Shown one piece after another: positions 1 to 8,976 of a DNA stretch of 64,000 nucleotides (position 1 is its first letter; the number at the start of each line of letters is the position of its first letter). The DNA is from CAJINA01 sp964647585 (lineage in GTDB: Bacteria > Desulfobacterota > Desulfobacteria > Desulfobacterales > CAJINA01). The stretch lies in the NCBI GenBank assembly GCA_964647585.1, contig CAZYGG010000012.1, positions 6,582 through 70,581 on the forward strand, read 5' to 3'. The notes beneath the pieces are model-generated. The model was not told where the DNA came from and did not search any database. It worked only from the letters and a program-made list of their open reading frames with translations. The position numbers were made by a program, and so were the translations under genes.

Positions 1-1067
1 CAACCATCATGCCCCACACCCAGGAAAAAGAAACATCCCTGCGACCGCTCCAGGTAAAAAGACATGTCTTCTCCGCCCATTGTCGGTTCGGGCTCAACTA
101 CATTTTCAGTTCCGACGATACCGCCGGTTATCTCCCGGACCTTCCCGGCCATCCAGGGATCGTTGGCCGTCACCGGGTACCCCGGCTGGTAATCCAATTC
201 GTAAGTGGCACCCATGGCCTGACAGACGCCCTTAACGACCTTATCGATCCGCTCGGCCCAGGATTTCCAGATCTCCGGGTCGAAAGTGCGGGTGGTACCA
301 CTCATAAAGGCCGTCTCCGGTATGATATTAAAGGTCGTCCCCGACTTGAATTCGCCTACCGTAATCACCGTAGGATTCAACGGGTTCATATGGCGGCTGA
401 CAATCCGCTGGAGGGCGTTCACGATCTGGGTGCCGATTTCGAGCGCATCGATGCAAAGATGGGGCATCGCGCCGTGGCCCCCTTTCCCCTTTATGGTAAG
501 ATCGAATCGATCCATTGCCGCCATCAAAGGCCCCGCCTTGACCCCAACGCGGCCCTCTGCGAGCCCCGGCCACAGGTGGCACCCCAGGGCATAATCGACT
601 TTCGGTGATTCCATGACCCCTTCTTCGATCATGGGTTTGGCTCCGCCCGGGCCTTCTTCCGCCGGTTGGAAAAGAAATTTGATACACCCGGCCAGATCCG
701 GCTTCAGTTTGGTAAGGACCGTTGCCGCACCCAGAACCATCGCCATGTGGCCGTCGTGTCCGCAGGCATGCATGGCACCTTCATGGGTAGATGTAAAAGG
801 CAGCCCGGTCTCTTCGGTGATCGGCAGGGCATCGAGTTCGCTTCTCAGCAGCAGGGTTTTACCGGTCTCCGGGTATGTCCGGGTACCGACCACACCGAAA
901 CGGGCAATTCCGGTTTGCACATCCAGCCCCAATCGGGAAAGGCGCTCGGTAACGTATGCGGATGTTTTTTTCTCGGTGTAGCCAGGCTCGGGAATCTGGT
1001 GCAGATCTCTGCGAAATTTTATAATCTCTTCCGCGGACTCCCGGATCAACGAGCGGACCTCATCCAT
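1..1067 (-). CDS. M20-family amidohydrolase (partial, C-terminus off the window)
   Basis: Reading leftward from an ATG at 1067 there are 355 open codons and then the window edge, so the last few tens of residues are missing. The protein resembles M20D metal-dependent amidohydrolases (hippurate / IAA-amino acid hydrolases), which cleave N-acyl amino acids. Visible motifs are the metal-binding HACGHDGHM, the EEGPGGA stretch, GTTFNIIP with SGTTRTF, and near the edge GGEDMSF. The start is set by a GGAGG box about 6 bases upstream. It is the last gene of the minus-strand TRAP/acyl-CoA cluster and may hydrolyse an imported N-acyl compound; the substrate is not deducible. The family is secure. Confidence 0.85.
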   Translation of the reverse strand, partial: MDEVRSLIRESAEEIIKFRRDLHQIPEPGYTEKKTSAYVTERLSRLGLDVQTGIARFGVVGTRTYPETGKTLLLRSELDALPITEETGLPFTSTHEGAMHACGHDGHMAMVLGAATVLTKLKPDLAGCIKFLFQPAEEGPGGAKPMIEEGVMESPKVDYALGCHLWPGLAEGRVGVKAGPLMAAMDRFDLTIKGKGGHGAMPHLCIDALEIGTQIVNALQRIVSRHMNPLNPTVITVGEFKSGTTFNIIPETAFMSGTTRTFDPEIWKSWAERIDKVVKGVCQAMGATYELDYQPGYPVTANDPWMAGKVREITGGIVGTENVVEPEPTMGGEDMSFYLERSQGCFFFLGVGHDG

Positions 1068-1083
1068 CAGGAACCTCCTGTTG

Positions 1084-1210
1084 GTCTATCCTGTCATTCT
1101 GAGGAGCGGAGTGACGAAGAATCCCCTACAATGAAAGATAACCTTGGCATGTGGGGGACTCTTCGCTCCGCTCAGAGTGACAGAATAACGGAACATATTT
1201 ATGATAATCG
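1084..1210. repeat. Inverted-repeat MITE-like element, copy A
   Basis: A long imperfect palindrome opens with TGTCATTCTGAGGAGCGGAG and closes with a CGCTCAGAGTGACA arm followed by AATAACGGAACATATTTATG. Two more copies lie at 8509-8686 and 34650-34876. This copy sits directly upstream of the M20 ribosome binding site, so it lies in that gene's leader. Confidence 0.75.
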
Positions 1211-1348
1211 GTATAACGTGGTCTAAAGTTCAGGAGTCGCTGCGCCCCACTAATTTTATCAAATTGGCAGAATACCTTAACTTTAGATCACTCCAAACTT
1301 TAGCTCATTTCAGGCACTGGCCGTATTCCTCTACGGCACTCATTAAGG

Positions 1349-1382
1349 AAAACCGGCCGACCCGCCATATAACAGGTCGGCC
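1349..1382 (-). terminator. Rho-independent terminator after the DctP gene
   Basis: GGCCGACC at 1355 pairs with GGTCGGCC at 1375; read on the minus strand the stem is followed by GGTTTTCC. It lies just past the DctP stop codon, so it probably separates DctP expression from the M20 gene. Confidence 0.6.
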
Positions 1383-1393
1383 AGCAGGTGGTG

Positions 1394-2446
1394 CTATATG
1401 CGCCCGGCCATTTTCATCAACTTCTTGAGCATCTCTCCGGCGGGAGCACTGTATTTCGGGTCCTTCTTGGCGTATTCATCCAAAACTTCGATGGAAAATT
1501 TACGCAACTGGGCAACCGTATCTTCGGTCAGGGTGCTCTGGCCGCCCATTTTCTTGTCATTCCATTTATTGATATCGATGATATCATTGTACCCGGTCCA
1601 TTTGAGGAAGTCGATTCCCGCAGACCGGGTGCACTCTTCCAGAACAGCCTGGAAATCCTTCGGCAGGGCGTTCCACTTTTTCTGGTTCATGATGATTTCG
1701 CCGTTGTTGATCTCGGCGAGGTTGGGCCTTACGATATATTTACTGACTTCCTGGAGCTTCATATCCCAGCCGGCAGAGATGGTTCCCCAGTGCGCCCCGT
1801 CGCAGACGCCGGTCTGCATGGCCTGATACAGCTCGGCCCCCGGGAAGAATACCGGTGTGGCGCCGGCTTTCTGGAAAACCTGGGCCGCGATACCCGTGCT
1901 GCGGACTTTATAGCCTTTGAAATCAGCCAGGGTCCGGAGCGGCTTTCTGGAAAAGAGCCCCACGCCCGCCATGGGCAGCGGGCCCACGAAACGCACGCCC
2001 TTGTCCCCATAGGCCTGACGGAAAATTTCGATGGCACCCATATCATAGAAATAGGCGTACATCTCAGCGGCGTTCTCCCACGAGAAAAGCTGACCGTTGA
2101 CATACGCGGTCACGGGGATCTTCCCCATCCAGTAGGTCGGCCAGATCAGGGAGATTTCAAACAGGCCCCGTCCCAGGGCTTCGAAGACATCCTTGGTGGG
2201 TACGATGGCCCCCGGGGGGAGCGGGGTGATGTCCAGCTCGCCGTCGGTGGCGGCCCGGACGCGATCACAGAATCTGACATAGACATCCTTGTAATAACCC
2301 ACGCCGGTTGGCCAATGGGTCTGCATCCGCCAGCGGATTTTCTTCTTTGATGCACTGGCGACCTTGGGAAAAACGGTCGTCGCACCGGCAGCGGCTGCAA
2401 CCACGCCGGCCTTGATCACGTTTCTTCTGCTGATGTTCTTTGCCAT
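1394..2446 (-). CDS. dctP: TRAP transporter substrate-binding protein (DctP family)
   Basis: Periplasmic solute receptor of a tripartite (TRAP) carboxylate transporter, about 350 residues, the usual family size. The N-terminus (SRRNVIKAG followed by an alanine-rich stretch ending VASA) is a twin-arginine signal peptide, which is common in DctP proteins. The ATG at 2446 is chosen over an upstream in-frame start because AAGGAGG lies 8 bases before it and the Tat signal starts there. The typical family segments around GVGLFSRKPL, KVRSTG and FPGAELYQ are visible. Its membrane partners DctQ and DctM lie upstream in the same orientation, separated by the SDR and ligase genes, so the system is complete but split. 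Confidence 0.92.
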   Translation of the reverse strand: MAKNISRRNVIKAGVVAAAAGATTVFPKVASASKKKIRWRMQTHWPTGVGYYKDVYVRFCDRVRAATDGELDITPLPPGAIVPTKDVFEALGRGLFEISLIWPTYWMGKIPVTAYVNGQLFSWENAAEMYAYFYDMGAIEIFRQAYGDKGVRFVGPLPMAGVGLFSRKPLRTLADFKGYKVRSTGIAAQVFQKAGATPVFFPGAELYQAMQTGVCDGAHWGTISAGWDMKLQEVSKYIVRPNLAEINNGEIIMNQKKWNALPKDFQAVLEECTRSAGIDFLKWTGYNDIIDINKWNDKKMGGQSTLTEDTVAQLRKFSIEVLDEYAKKDPKYSAPAGEMLKKLMKMAGRI

Positions 2447-2537
2447 CTCTTCTTTCCTCCTTTTAAGGGTTATCAATTGCCTTGCCTTATCCAACTTTGC
2501 CTGCTTTCATTGTCAAGCCGCCCGCTTGCGCTCTGTT

Positions 2538-4202
2538 TTAACGATCCCGCAATTCGCGGCGCAGCATCTTGCCTGTCGTGGTCTTGGGAATATCGTCTAC
2601 AATTTCAACCACCCGCGGGTACTTGTACGCCGCCAGCCGCTCCTTGCAAAAAGCAATCAATTCATCGGGCGTTGTTTTTGCAAGGTGGTCCTCGCTCAAG
2701 GAGACAAAGGCCTTCACCGTCTCCCCGCGATAACTGTCCGGGACCCCCACCACCGCGGCTTCCCTGACCCCCGGGTGCTGATAGAGGGCGTCCTCCACAT
2801 CCCGGGGCCAGACCTTGAACCCCGATACATTGATAAGATCTTTTTTGCGGTCCACGATATAGCACCACCCGGCCGCATCGATCTTGGCCACGTCCCCGGT
2901 GTAAAACCGGCCGTCCCGTATGGCTTTTGCGCTCTCTTCCGGCTTATTCCAGTACCCCGTGACCATGTTACCCCCCCGCAGCACCAGTTCGCCCTCTTCT
3001 CCGGGTGCGACCAGGGTATCCGGGTGGTCCACATCCGACACCCAGGCCTCGATGCCGGGGATAATCAAACCCACGGAAAGGGCCCCCGACTCTTCGTCGA
3101 CCGGGCCATCCATTCCCAGGGGCGTAATGGTGGCCGGGGATGAGCTTTCGGTCAACCCGTAGACATTGTAGATGGTCAGTCCCATGGCGTCCTGGAACTT
3201 CTTGACCGTACCGGGCGAAACCGGTGCGCCGCCGCTGTAGGCTTTCACAAAATGGGAAATATCAAACGATTTGAGATCCGGGTGGTTGAGCAATGCGATA
3301 TAGACCGTTATGGAAGCCACCGTGAAGGTGACCCGGCACTTTTCAATGAGCCGCAGGGCGTCTCCGGCGTCAAAACGGTTGAAAAGGACCATGGGGATGC
3401 CCAGGTGAAAAGCAATGGCTTGATGAGCCACAATGCCGGTGACATGAAACAGGGGCGCCACCGCTAGGATGGCATCCGATGCGTCCAGCCGGGCGGCGGA
3501 CGCGTATACGTAGCAATTGTGGTCGATATTCGCATGGGAAATCATGGCGCCCTTGGGCGGTCCGGTCGTGCCCGAGGTGTAAACCAGGTAAGCCAGGTCT
3601 GCAGGCCCGATTTCAACAGCCTCCAGGGGCCGGCCGGCGTTCTTCTCTACCAGCGCCATGAAATCCTGGGCCTGGTCCGGGGTCTCTTTACGGCAATCTT
3701 CAAGCTGACCGGGTATGGCGTCGCCGGTGCGTAATAAATCCAAAGGTGACGTGGTGATGATCGGCCGGTCGCCGGCGGCGGCCCGTACGGTCTTTTCAAA
3801 AAGCGCCTCCTCGCAGATAACCAGTTTTGAACCGCTGTCCTCCAGAAGATGAGCCAGGTCTTTAGTCGTGTACATGGGATTGACCGGCAACACGACGCCG
3901 CCCCGCAGCCATACCGCCACCGATGCAATAACGGACTGGGGAGTATTCTGGAGCACCAGCATGACCCGGTCTCCCGCCCCGATGCCGTGGTCCGCCAGGG
4001 CGGCCGCCAGCGCGGCGGACATGTTTTCTACTTCTGCAAAGCTGTAGGCACTGTCAAAATATTGAATACAGACGTTCTCCGGCGAATTGGCGGCCACCCG
4101 CTTGAACTTTTCCAGAACCGTCTCGGCCGTTTCCGGAAAAGCTGGTAAAAACCAGTCTGGATACGTCTTTTCCCAGGGTTTGTCATCATAATACTCAGGC
4201 AT
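2538..4202 (-). CDS. AMP-forming acyl-CoA ligase
   Basis: ANL-superfamily enzyme (about 554 residues) that activates a carboxylic acid to its CoA thioester through an acyl-adenylate. Visible motifs are the phosphate loop YTSGTTGPPKG, the adenylate motif YNVYGLTESS, YTGDVAKID, the hinge region VSGFKVWPRDVED and the C-terminal catalytic lysine in TTTGKMLRRE. Two in-frame ATGs lie 6 bases apart; the second (4202) has correct spacing from AAGGAG, the first has none. The gene follows the SDR by about 20 bases and precedes DctP, so it most likely activates the acid brought in by the TRAP system. Chain length and identity of the acid are not readable; a 4-hydroxy acid is the inference from the dehydratase. 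Confidence 0.93.
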   Translation of the reverse strand: MPEYYDDKPWEKTYPDWFLPAFPETAETVLEKFKRVAANSPENVCIQYFDSAYSFAEVENMSAALAAALADHGIGAGDRVMLVLQNTPQSVIASVAVWLRGGVVLPVNPMYTTKDLAHLLEDSGSKLVICEEALFEKTVRAAAGDRPIITTSPLDLLRTGDAIPGQLEDCRKETPDQAQDFMALVEKNAGRPLEAVEIGPADLAYLVYTSGTTGPPKGAMISHANIDHNCYVYASAARLDASDAILAVAPLFHVTGIVAHQAIAFHLGIPMVLFNRFDAGDALRLIEKCRVTFTVASITVYIALLNHPDLKSFDISHFVKAYSGGAPVSPGTVKKFQDAMGLTIYNVYGLTESSSPATITPLGMDGPVDEESGALSVGLIIPGIEAWVSDVDHPDTLVAPGEEGELVLRGGNMVTGYWNKPEESAKAIRDGRFYTGDVAKIDAAGWCYIVDRKKDLINVSGFKVWPRDVEDALYQHPGVREAAVVGVPDSYRGETVKAFVSLSEDHLAKTTPDELIAFCKERLAAYKYPRVVEIVDDIPKTTTGKMLRRELRDR

Positions 4203-4222
4203 ATGCATCTCCTTTTTGAGTC

Positions 4223-4987
4223 CTATGCGATGGTCCAGCCGCCATCAATGGCAATGCTCTGACCCGTGATAAAATCCGACGCGGAACTGGCCAGGAAAAT
4301 GACGATCCCCTCCATTTCCTCCAGTTTCCCCCAACGCCCCATGGGCGTGCGCTGGTTGATGAAGTCCAGGCGTTCCTTGTCTTTTCTGATTTCCAGCACC
4401 ATTTCAGTTTCAAAATAGGTGGGGGCAATGGCGTTGACCTGGACGCCCAGCTTGGCCCATTCCAGGGCCATGATCTTGGTCATCTGCCGGATCCCGCCCT
4501 TGGCCGATGCATAGGCGAGCTGGTTGGGAAGGGCGATCTTGCTGAGAATCGAACTTATATTAATGACCTTCCCGCTGCCGCGCTCGATCATCTGATGCGC
4601 AACCGCCTGGGCCACCAGGTAGTACCCTTTCAGGTTGGTATTGATCACCCGGTCCCACTCTTCTTCCGGAAACTCGACTACCGGCACCCGGTAATTTGTC
4701 CCCGCATTGTTGACCAGGATGTCGACATGGCCGAAATGTTCCAAAATGGCGGAGACGCCTTTTTGCACGGTTTCACCGCTGGTAACTTCCAGAACAAACC
4801 CGGCGGCGTTGCTCCCCATCTTTTTGAGCCGCTGCACCACCTGGTCAATATCCGCGGTGTTGCGGCCGCAGACCGCCACGTCGGCTCCGGCTTTGGCCAA
4901 TGCTACGGCCATGACTTCCCCGAGGCCCTTGGAACTTCCGGTCACCATGGCAACCTTGCCTGTCAGATCAAACATTGCCAGATTCAT
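4223..4987 (-). CDS. Short-chain dehydrogenase/reductase
   Basis: Classical SDR of about 254 residues with the cofactor motif TGSSKGLG, the NNAG motif and the catalytic serine/YASAK set, so it should be an active NAD(P)-dependent oxidoreductase. The N-terminus resembles gluconate 5-dehydrogenase / 3-oxoacyl-ACP-reductase-like SDRs. ATGs at 4990 and 4987 are both possible; 4987 has the better spacing from GGGAG. It lies between DctM and the acyl-CoA ligase and probably oxidises or reduces a hydroxyl/keto group of the imported compound or its CoA ester. Substrate specificity cannot be called from sequence. Confidence 0.9.
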   Translation of the reverse strand: MNLAMFDLTGKVAMVTGSSKGLGEVMAVALAKAGADVAVCGRNTADIDQVVQRLKKMGSNAAGFVLEVTSGETVQKGVSAILEHFGHVDILVNNAGTNYRVPVVEFPEEEWDRVINTNLKGYYLVAQAVAHQMIERGSGKVINISSILSKIALPNQLAYASAKGGIRQMTKIMALEWAKLGVQVNAIAPTYFETEMVLEIRKDKERLDFINQRTPMGRWGKLEEMEGIVIFLASSASDFITGQSIAIDGGWTIA

Positions 4988-5102
4988 CATGTTCTCCCTT
5001 TTAGGTTTTACTCCAGCTGTCGCATTTTGCTGTTTTAGGGCTATTATCCCTGAACCTTTGCATCTATTCCGGCTACGGAAAAGACTGCCTGAGATGTCCG
5101 GC

Positions 5103-6413
5103 TTAACCGGGCACCATGATACGGGGCAGCCACAGGATGATAGACGGAAAGACCATCATCAGAAGCAGGGCCACCACCATGATTGTAATAAAGGGCACCA
5201 CACTCTTGAAAATGGCCACCATATCGGTCTCCGGGCTGAGGGATTTGAGATAAAACAGGTTGTACCCGAACGGAGGGGTAATGTAGCCTATGCACAGGGC
5301 AATGTTGAAAATCACACCGTACCATATGGGATCGTACCCCAGGTTCTTGACCACCGGATAAAAAATCGGCAGGCACAGCAGGATGATGCCCATGGGATCG
5401 AGAAACATCCCCAATACGAGAATCGCCAGCTGCAGGGTAATGATCATGGCCAGGGGACTTACATCAAGCCCCATCAGCGTGCTCTGCACGAAATAGATCC
5501 CGCCGCCGCCGCTGTAGATTGAAACAAACCCGGACGCCCCGAACATAATCCAGAGAATCATCCCGGTTATGCTGGCCGTCTGGTAGGAAACCTCTTTGAT
5601 AAAAGTCCAGTTGCACTCACCCCGGATGATCACACAGATCAAAACCGCCAGGGCGCCCACGGACGAAGCCTCGGTGGGCGTGGCAATGCCGAAAAACAGT
5701 GACCCGAGAATGGAGAGAATAATCAGTACCGGCAGGGCCACCGATTTAATCGCCCGGACCTTTTCAGCGAAAGGGGCGTTTTCTTCCATGGCCGGGCACA
5801 AGTCCGGCTGAAGATACGAACGCACAATGATATAGGTAATAAAGGCCGCCACAATCAATCCGCCGGCCACCAAACCGCCGGCAAAAAGTTTTCCGATGGA
5901 CTGCCCGGTCATCATGCCGATGACGATCAGCGTAATGCTCGGGGGAATCAGGATGCCCATGGTGCCGGCCGACCCGATGGACCCGAAAATCATCGCTTCA
6001 TTGTACTTGCGTTTACGCATGGGCGGAATGGCCACCAGACCGGTGGTCACCGTCGAGGCCGAGCAGTTGCCGGTCATGGCCGACAGGGCGGCCGCAAAAC
6101 CGCAGGTACCCACGGCCAGCCCCCCGCGCATGCGCCCGGACCAGAGGTAAAACGCCTCGTACATGTCCGTGGCGATATTCGACTTGGACAGGGCCACCCC
6201 GATAAATACAAACAGGGGCACCGCCGCCAGCAGCAGCATCCACATGTAATTGAATACGCCGGTTACAATGGGCATGAGCCCGGCGGGCCCCCACATGATC
6301 AGGGCGGTGATGGTCCCGATCGCACCCAATGCGAAGGCCAGGGATACGCCGAGCATGATGCTGATAATCAGCGACCCGAACATTCCAATCGTCAACAGCA
6401 ATTCAGGACTCAT
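5103..6413 (-). CDS. dctM: TRAP transporter large permease (DctM)
   Basis: The 12-helix-class large membrane subunit that translocates the solute using an ion gradient; 436 residues, the normal DctM length. The sequence is hydrophobic throughout with family hallmarks such as GNCSAST, the SIGSAGTMGILIPPS segment and PPFGYNLFYL near the C-terminus. AAGGGGTG precedes the ATG. It overlaps the end of DctQ by 11 bases, which suggests translational coupling. It works with DctQ and the DctP at 1394-2446. Confidence 0.95.
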   Translation of the reverse strand: MSPELLLTIGMFGSLIISIMLGVSLAFALGAIGTITALIMWGPAGLMPIVTGVFNYMWMLLLAAVPLFVFIGVALSKSNIATDMYEAFYLWSGRMRGGLAVGTCGFAAALSAMTGNCSASTVTTGLVAIPPMRKRKYNEAMIFGSIGSAGTMGILIPPSITLIVIGMMTGQSIGKLFAGGLVAGGLIVAAFITYIIVRSYLQPDLCPAMEENAPFAEKVRAIKSVALPVLIILSILGSLFFGIATPTEASSVGALAVLICVIIRGECNWTFIKEVSYQTASITGMILWIMFGASGFVSIYSGGGGIYFVQSTLMGLDVSPLAMIITLQLAILVLGMFLDPMGIILLCLPIFYPVVKNLGYDPIWYGVIFNIALCIGYITPPFGYNLFYLKSLSPETDMVAIFKSVVPFITIMVVALLLMMVFPSIILWLPRIMVPG

Positions 6414-6909
6414 ATTTCACCCCTTTCACAAGTTCAAAAATAGAAATGGTTAAGCATTTGAGTCCCTGGAGGGTGATAAGTACAACTCCAACGAACAGAA
6501 AAAATTTCACGGGATAGACCGGATGAGCCAGAACCATTTCGTCAGCTTCCCGGATTTCGTACGAACTCATAAAAAACATCCAGCCCTCTCTAATCAGCAC
6601 GAACGACCAGATCAGCAGCAGGGTATAGTTGAGCAGATCCAACAGTGCCCGGACCCTCAGCGAGAACCGCTGGTAGATGATGTCCACCCGGACATGACCG
6701 TTCTTGAGCAGCGTGTAGGCGCCGACCAGGACAAAATAAGTCCCGAAAATACGCTGGGAGTATCCATGTGCCCAAACCGTCGGTGCTCCGAAAAAATATC
6801 GGGCCACGACCTCGAACGCCAGAATGAAAATGCCAAAGAACACTAGAAACGAGCTGATCCTTCCGGACCAGTCGCTAATGTTGTCGATTACCCTCAAGAA
6901 CTGTTTCAT
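6403..6909 (-). CDS. dctQ: TRAP transporter small permease (DctQ)
   Basis: Four-helix small membrane subunit, 168 residues. Hydrophobic segments lie near residues 17-35, 50-70, 90-110 and 135-155, and the VRVDIIYQRF stretch is typical of DctQ. It starts 72 bases after the dehydratase gene and overlaps DctM by 11 bases. It is needed with DctM to form the membrane domain. Confidence 0.92.
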   Translation of the reverse strand: MKQFLRVIDNISDWSGRISSFLVFFGIFILAFEVVARYFFGAPTVWAHGYSQRIFGTYFVLVGAYTLLKNGHVRVDIIYQRFSLRVRALLDLLNYTLLLIWSFVLIREGWMFFMSSYEIREADEMVLAHPVYPVKFFLFVGVVLITLQGLKCLTISIFELVKGVKYES

Positions 6910-6981
6910 GCGTTTCGCCCCTCGATCTTAGTCATTGTTTTCAAATGGTTCACGGTCATCCGTGAAGAAGCCCTAAAGTCC

Positions 6982-8475
6982 CTATTCCTCCACCAGAGGG
7001 CCAATTTGGGCCGTCTGGTCCCGCATTTTTTTATCATCCAATTCCGTGTCAATCCCGGCCAGATAGCGGGCCAGGTGTTTCTTGTCCTCAAAATCATAAC
7101 CAAGGTTCAGGGCAATGGTCTCCATGATGGGGGAGCCACCGCCGTGAACACCGGCGATCTTGTACCAGGTCGCCATACTCGATCCGCCGATGTTTTCGAC
7201 CAGCTGCCAGATTTTGAGAGACGCTTCCGGTGACAGGTTCGGATTCCGGACAATGAAACGCTTGAGGGTCTCCACGTGGTCCCCCTGCTCAAAATCTTCA
7301 TCAAACGGCATGGTCACGGCGATACCGCCGGCTATTTCAGTGAGAATGTTGTATTCGTGATAGATCATTTCGCCGGTGAGACGCCGGCCCACGTTCGCAT
7401 AAATTTCATTGGGAAAAAATACGCCGCTGCTTGTCTTTTCACCATACACAGCGGCCGCGACACCGGCCGCGAAGGCCAGTTCGGCCGCACCGGCAAACTC
7501 GGACAGTTTTTCTTTTACATGGGACGCTTTGGCGATATTATTCGCTTCGGCGGCCAGGCAGGTGGTCCCGCACAAGATATCGGAAACCGCGGGCTTGCAG
7601 CCGCTGTAGCTGTGCCGGTGGGAATCGGCAAAAAGCAGTGCCAGCCGCCGGCCGAATTGCCACTCTTTGCACATGAACACCCGTTCCTTCGGCACGAAGA
7701 CCTTGTCAAAAAAAACGATACAATCGGAAACCCCGTATGTAGAAAAAGGGGCCGCATCGGCATCGTCCTTGCCCCGCAACCAGACCGGGCGGGTAATCAG
7801 GCTCAAGCCTTCGATATCACCGGGCACCGCAAAGGCGACCGCGTAGTCCCTATCGGACTCCATCAGAGCCCGGGTAGGCACAACGATAATTTCATCGGCA
7901 TAAGCCGCCTGGGTGATGGACATCTTGAAGCCGCTCACCACGATGCCGTCTTCACGCTCCTCCACGATGTGCAGATAGGCATCCGGATCCTCCTGCTCGC
8001 TGGGCCTTTTCATACGGTCGCCCTTGCTGTCGGTCTGTGCGCAGCACCCGTCCAGATCCTTCTCGTGGTACATCTTCAGGTAATCGAGAAAGCGCTGGTG
8101 ATAATCGGACCCGTTGGCCTCATCCATTTCCTTGGTGCAAATCGCCAGGGCATTAATGGCATCGTGCCCCATGCAGCGTTGAATACAGCCGCCGGCTCGC
8201 CGGGCCCCGAGCCGGATAAGTTTCTGCTTCTGGAGGAGATCATGCGGATTCTGGGGCAGGTGCGCCCAGCGGTTGATTTCCTCCCCGGTGACAGTTGATA
8301 CGGCCGTCGCCACCCCCTTCCACTCTGGGTCTTGAGCCAGATCAAACGTGATATCGAGGACATTAATACCCGGTCTGAGCCGGGGATCATCACGCCCCAC
8401 CTGTTCGCCGCCGATGTAAACGTTCGGCCGCATGGCAAACAGATCCTCGTGGTATTGTTCTTTGGTTCTCAACAT
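6982..8475 (-). CDS. 4-hydroxybutyryl-CoA dehydratase / vinylacetyl-CoA isomerase-like (HpaB/AbfD family)
   Basis: 497 residues, against about 490 for AbfD. The HpaB fold includes FAD monooxygenases, but AbfD is separated by a [4Fe-4S] cluster held by Cys99, Cys103, His292 and Cys299. Equivalent residues are visible here: C97-x3-C101 in AGGCIQRCMGHD and H286-x6-C293 in SHRHSYSGCK, with the Tyr and Lys near the cluster also kept. This supports the radical dehydratase that turns 4-hydroxybutyryl-CoA into crotonyl-CoA, rather than a hydroxylase. AAGGAGA precedes the ATG at 8475. It is the first gene of the TRAP/ligase/SDR cluster, which supplies uptake and CoA activation. A related 4-hydroxyacyl-CoA substrate remains possible. 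Confidence 0.85.
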   Translation of the reverse strand: MLRTKEQYHEDLFAMRPNVYIGGEQVGRDDPRLRPGINVLDITFDLAQDPEWKGVATAVSTVTGEEINRWAHLPQNPHDLLQKQKLIRLGARRAGGCIQRCMGHDAINALAICTKEMDEANGSDYHQRFLDYLKMYHEKDLDGCCAQTDSKGDRMKRPSEQEDPDAYLHIVEEREDGIVVSGFKMSITQAAYADEIIVVPTRALMESDRDYAVAFAVPGDIEGLSLITRPVWLRGKDDADAAPFSTYGVSDCIVFFDKVFVPKERVFMCKEWQFGRRLALLFADSHRHSYSGCKPAVSDILCGTTCLAAEANNIAKASHVKEKLSEFAGAAELAFAAGVAAAVYGEKTSSGVFFPNEIYANVGRRLTGEMIYHEYNILTEIAGGIAVTMPFDEDFEQGDHVETLKRFIVRNPNLSPEASLKIWQLVENIGGSSMATWYKIAGVHGGGSPIMETIALNLGYDFEDKKHLARYLAGIDTELDDKKMRDQTAQIGPLVEE

Positions 8476-8508
8476 ACTAAAATTCTCCTTTTTTCGACTT
8501 GATACTAA

Positions 8509-8686
8509 TTTTCATAAATACGTTCCGTTATTATGTCACTCTGAGCGGAGCGAAGAGTCCCCCACATACCAAGGTGACCTTTCATCGTAAGGGATTCTTC
8601 GTCGCCTGCCGGGCGTAGCCTTTGGCAAAGCCTGGTTTCACTCCTCAGAATGACAGGGTAAATCAAGCGGAACATATTTTTGAAAA
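8509..8686. repeat. Inverted-repeat MITE-like element, copy B (most complete)
   Basis: About 178 bases with terminal inverted repeats: the left end TTTTCATAAATACGTTCCG matches, in reverse complement, the right end CGGAACATATTTTTGAAAA. Inside are the TCACTCTGAGCGGAGCGAAG and CTCCTCAGAATGACAG arms. It lies in the leader of the dehydratase gene, 33 bases upstream of its start. It contains no coding sequence. Confidence 0.8.
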
Positions 8687-8797
8687 TGCCTATAGACCAC
8701 CGAGCCCGGCGTCCTGTCCCGGCATTGCCCGGCTCAATCAGCCCTGGCCGCCTTGAAACGTAACCGCCCCGCAGACCGGTGGTAATGATTTAACTTC

Positions 8798-8960
8798 TTA
8801 CTTGAATTCTCGTCCTTGCTCAGCCTCTTCGGCTAAAATGATTTCAGCTGCCCATCGGGCTGCTTTGCCCACAACCATGGTAATTTTTCTCGAATGCGGA
8901 CGCATGCGCCTCAACGGCGTCCAATAATTCGGTCACTGATTGATATTTGCTTTCCAGCAT
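8798..8960 (-). pseudogene. Collapsed C_GCAxxG_C_C-family gene
   Basis: From an ATG at 8960 (AAGGTGGGG box upstream) the frame reads MLESKYQSVTELLDAVEAHA and on to NYHGCGQ, like the N-terminus of C_GCAxxG_C_C-family redox proteins, then stops at 8844. An overlapping frame reads VGKAARWAAEIIL and ends at 8798, which looks like the C-terminus of the same family. The roughly 100-residue cysteine-bearing middle is absent, so an internal deletion appears to have fused both ends out of frame near 8875. The assignment rests on recalled family ends, without alignment. Confidence 0.5.
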
Positions 8961-8976
8961 ATTCAGCCCCACCTTG

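Noticed and set aside
1388..2350. Long plus-strand open frame of about 320 codons across the DctP gene
   Set aside because: It is the reverse shadow of the DctP gene, with no ribosome site and no recognisable protein.
7276..8298. Long plus-strand open frame across the dehydratase gene
   Set aside because: Shadow of the AbfD-like gene, whose motifs and start are convincing on the minus strand.
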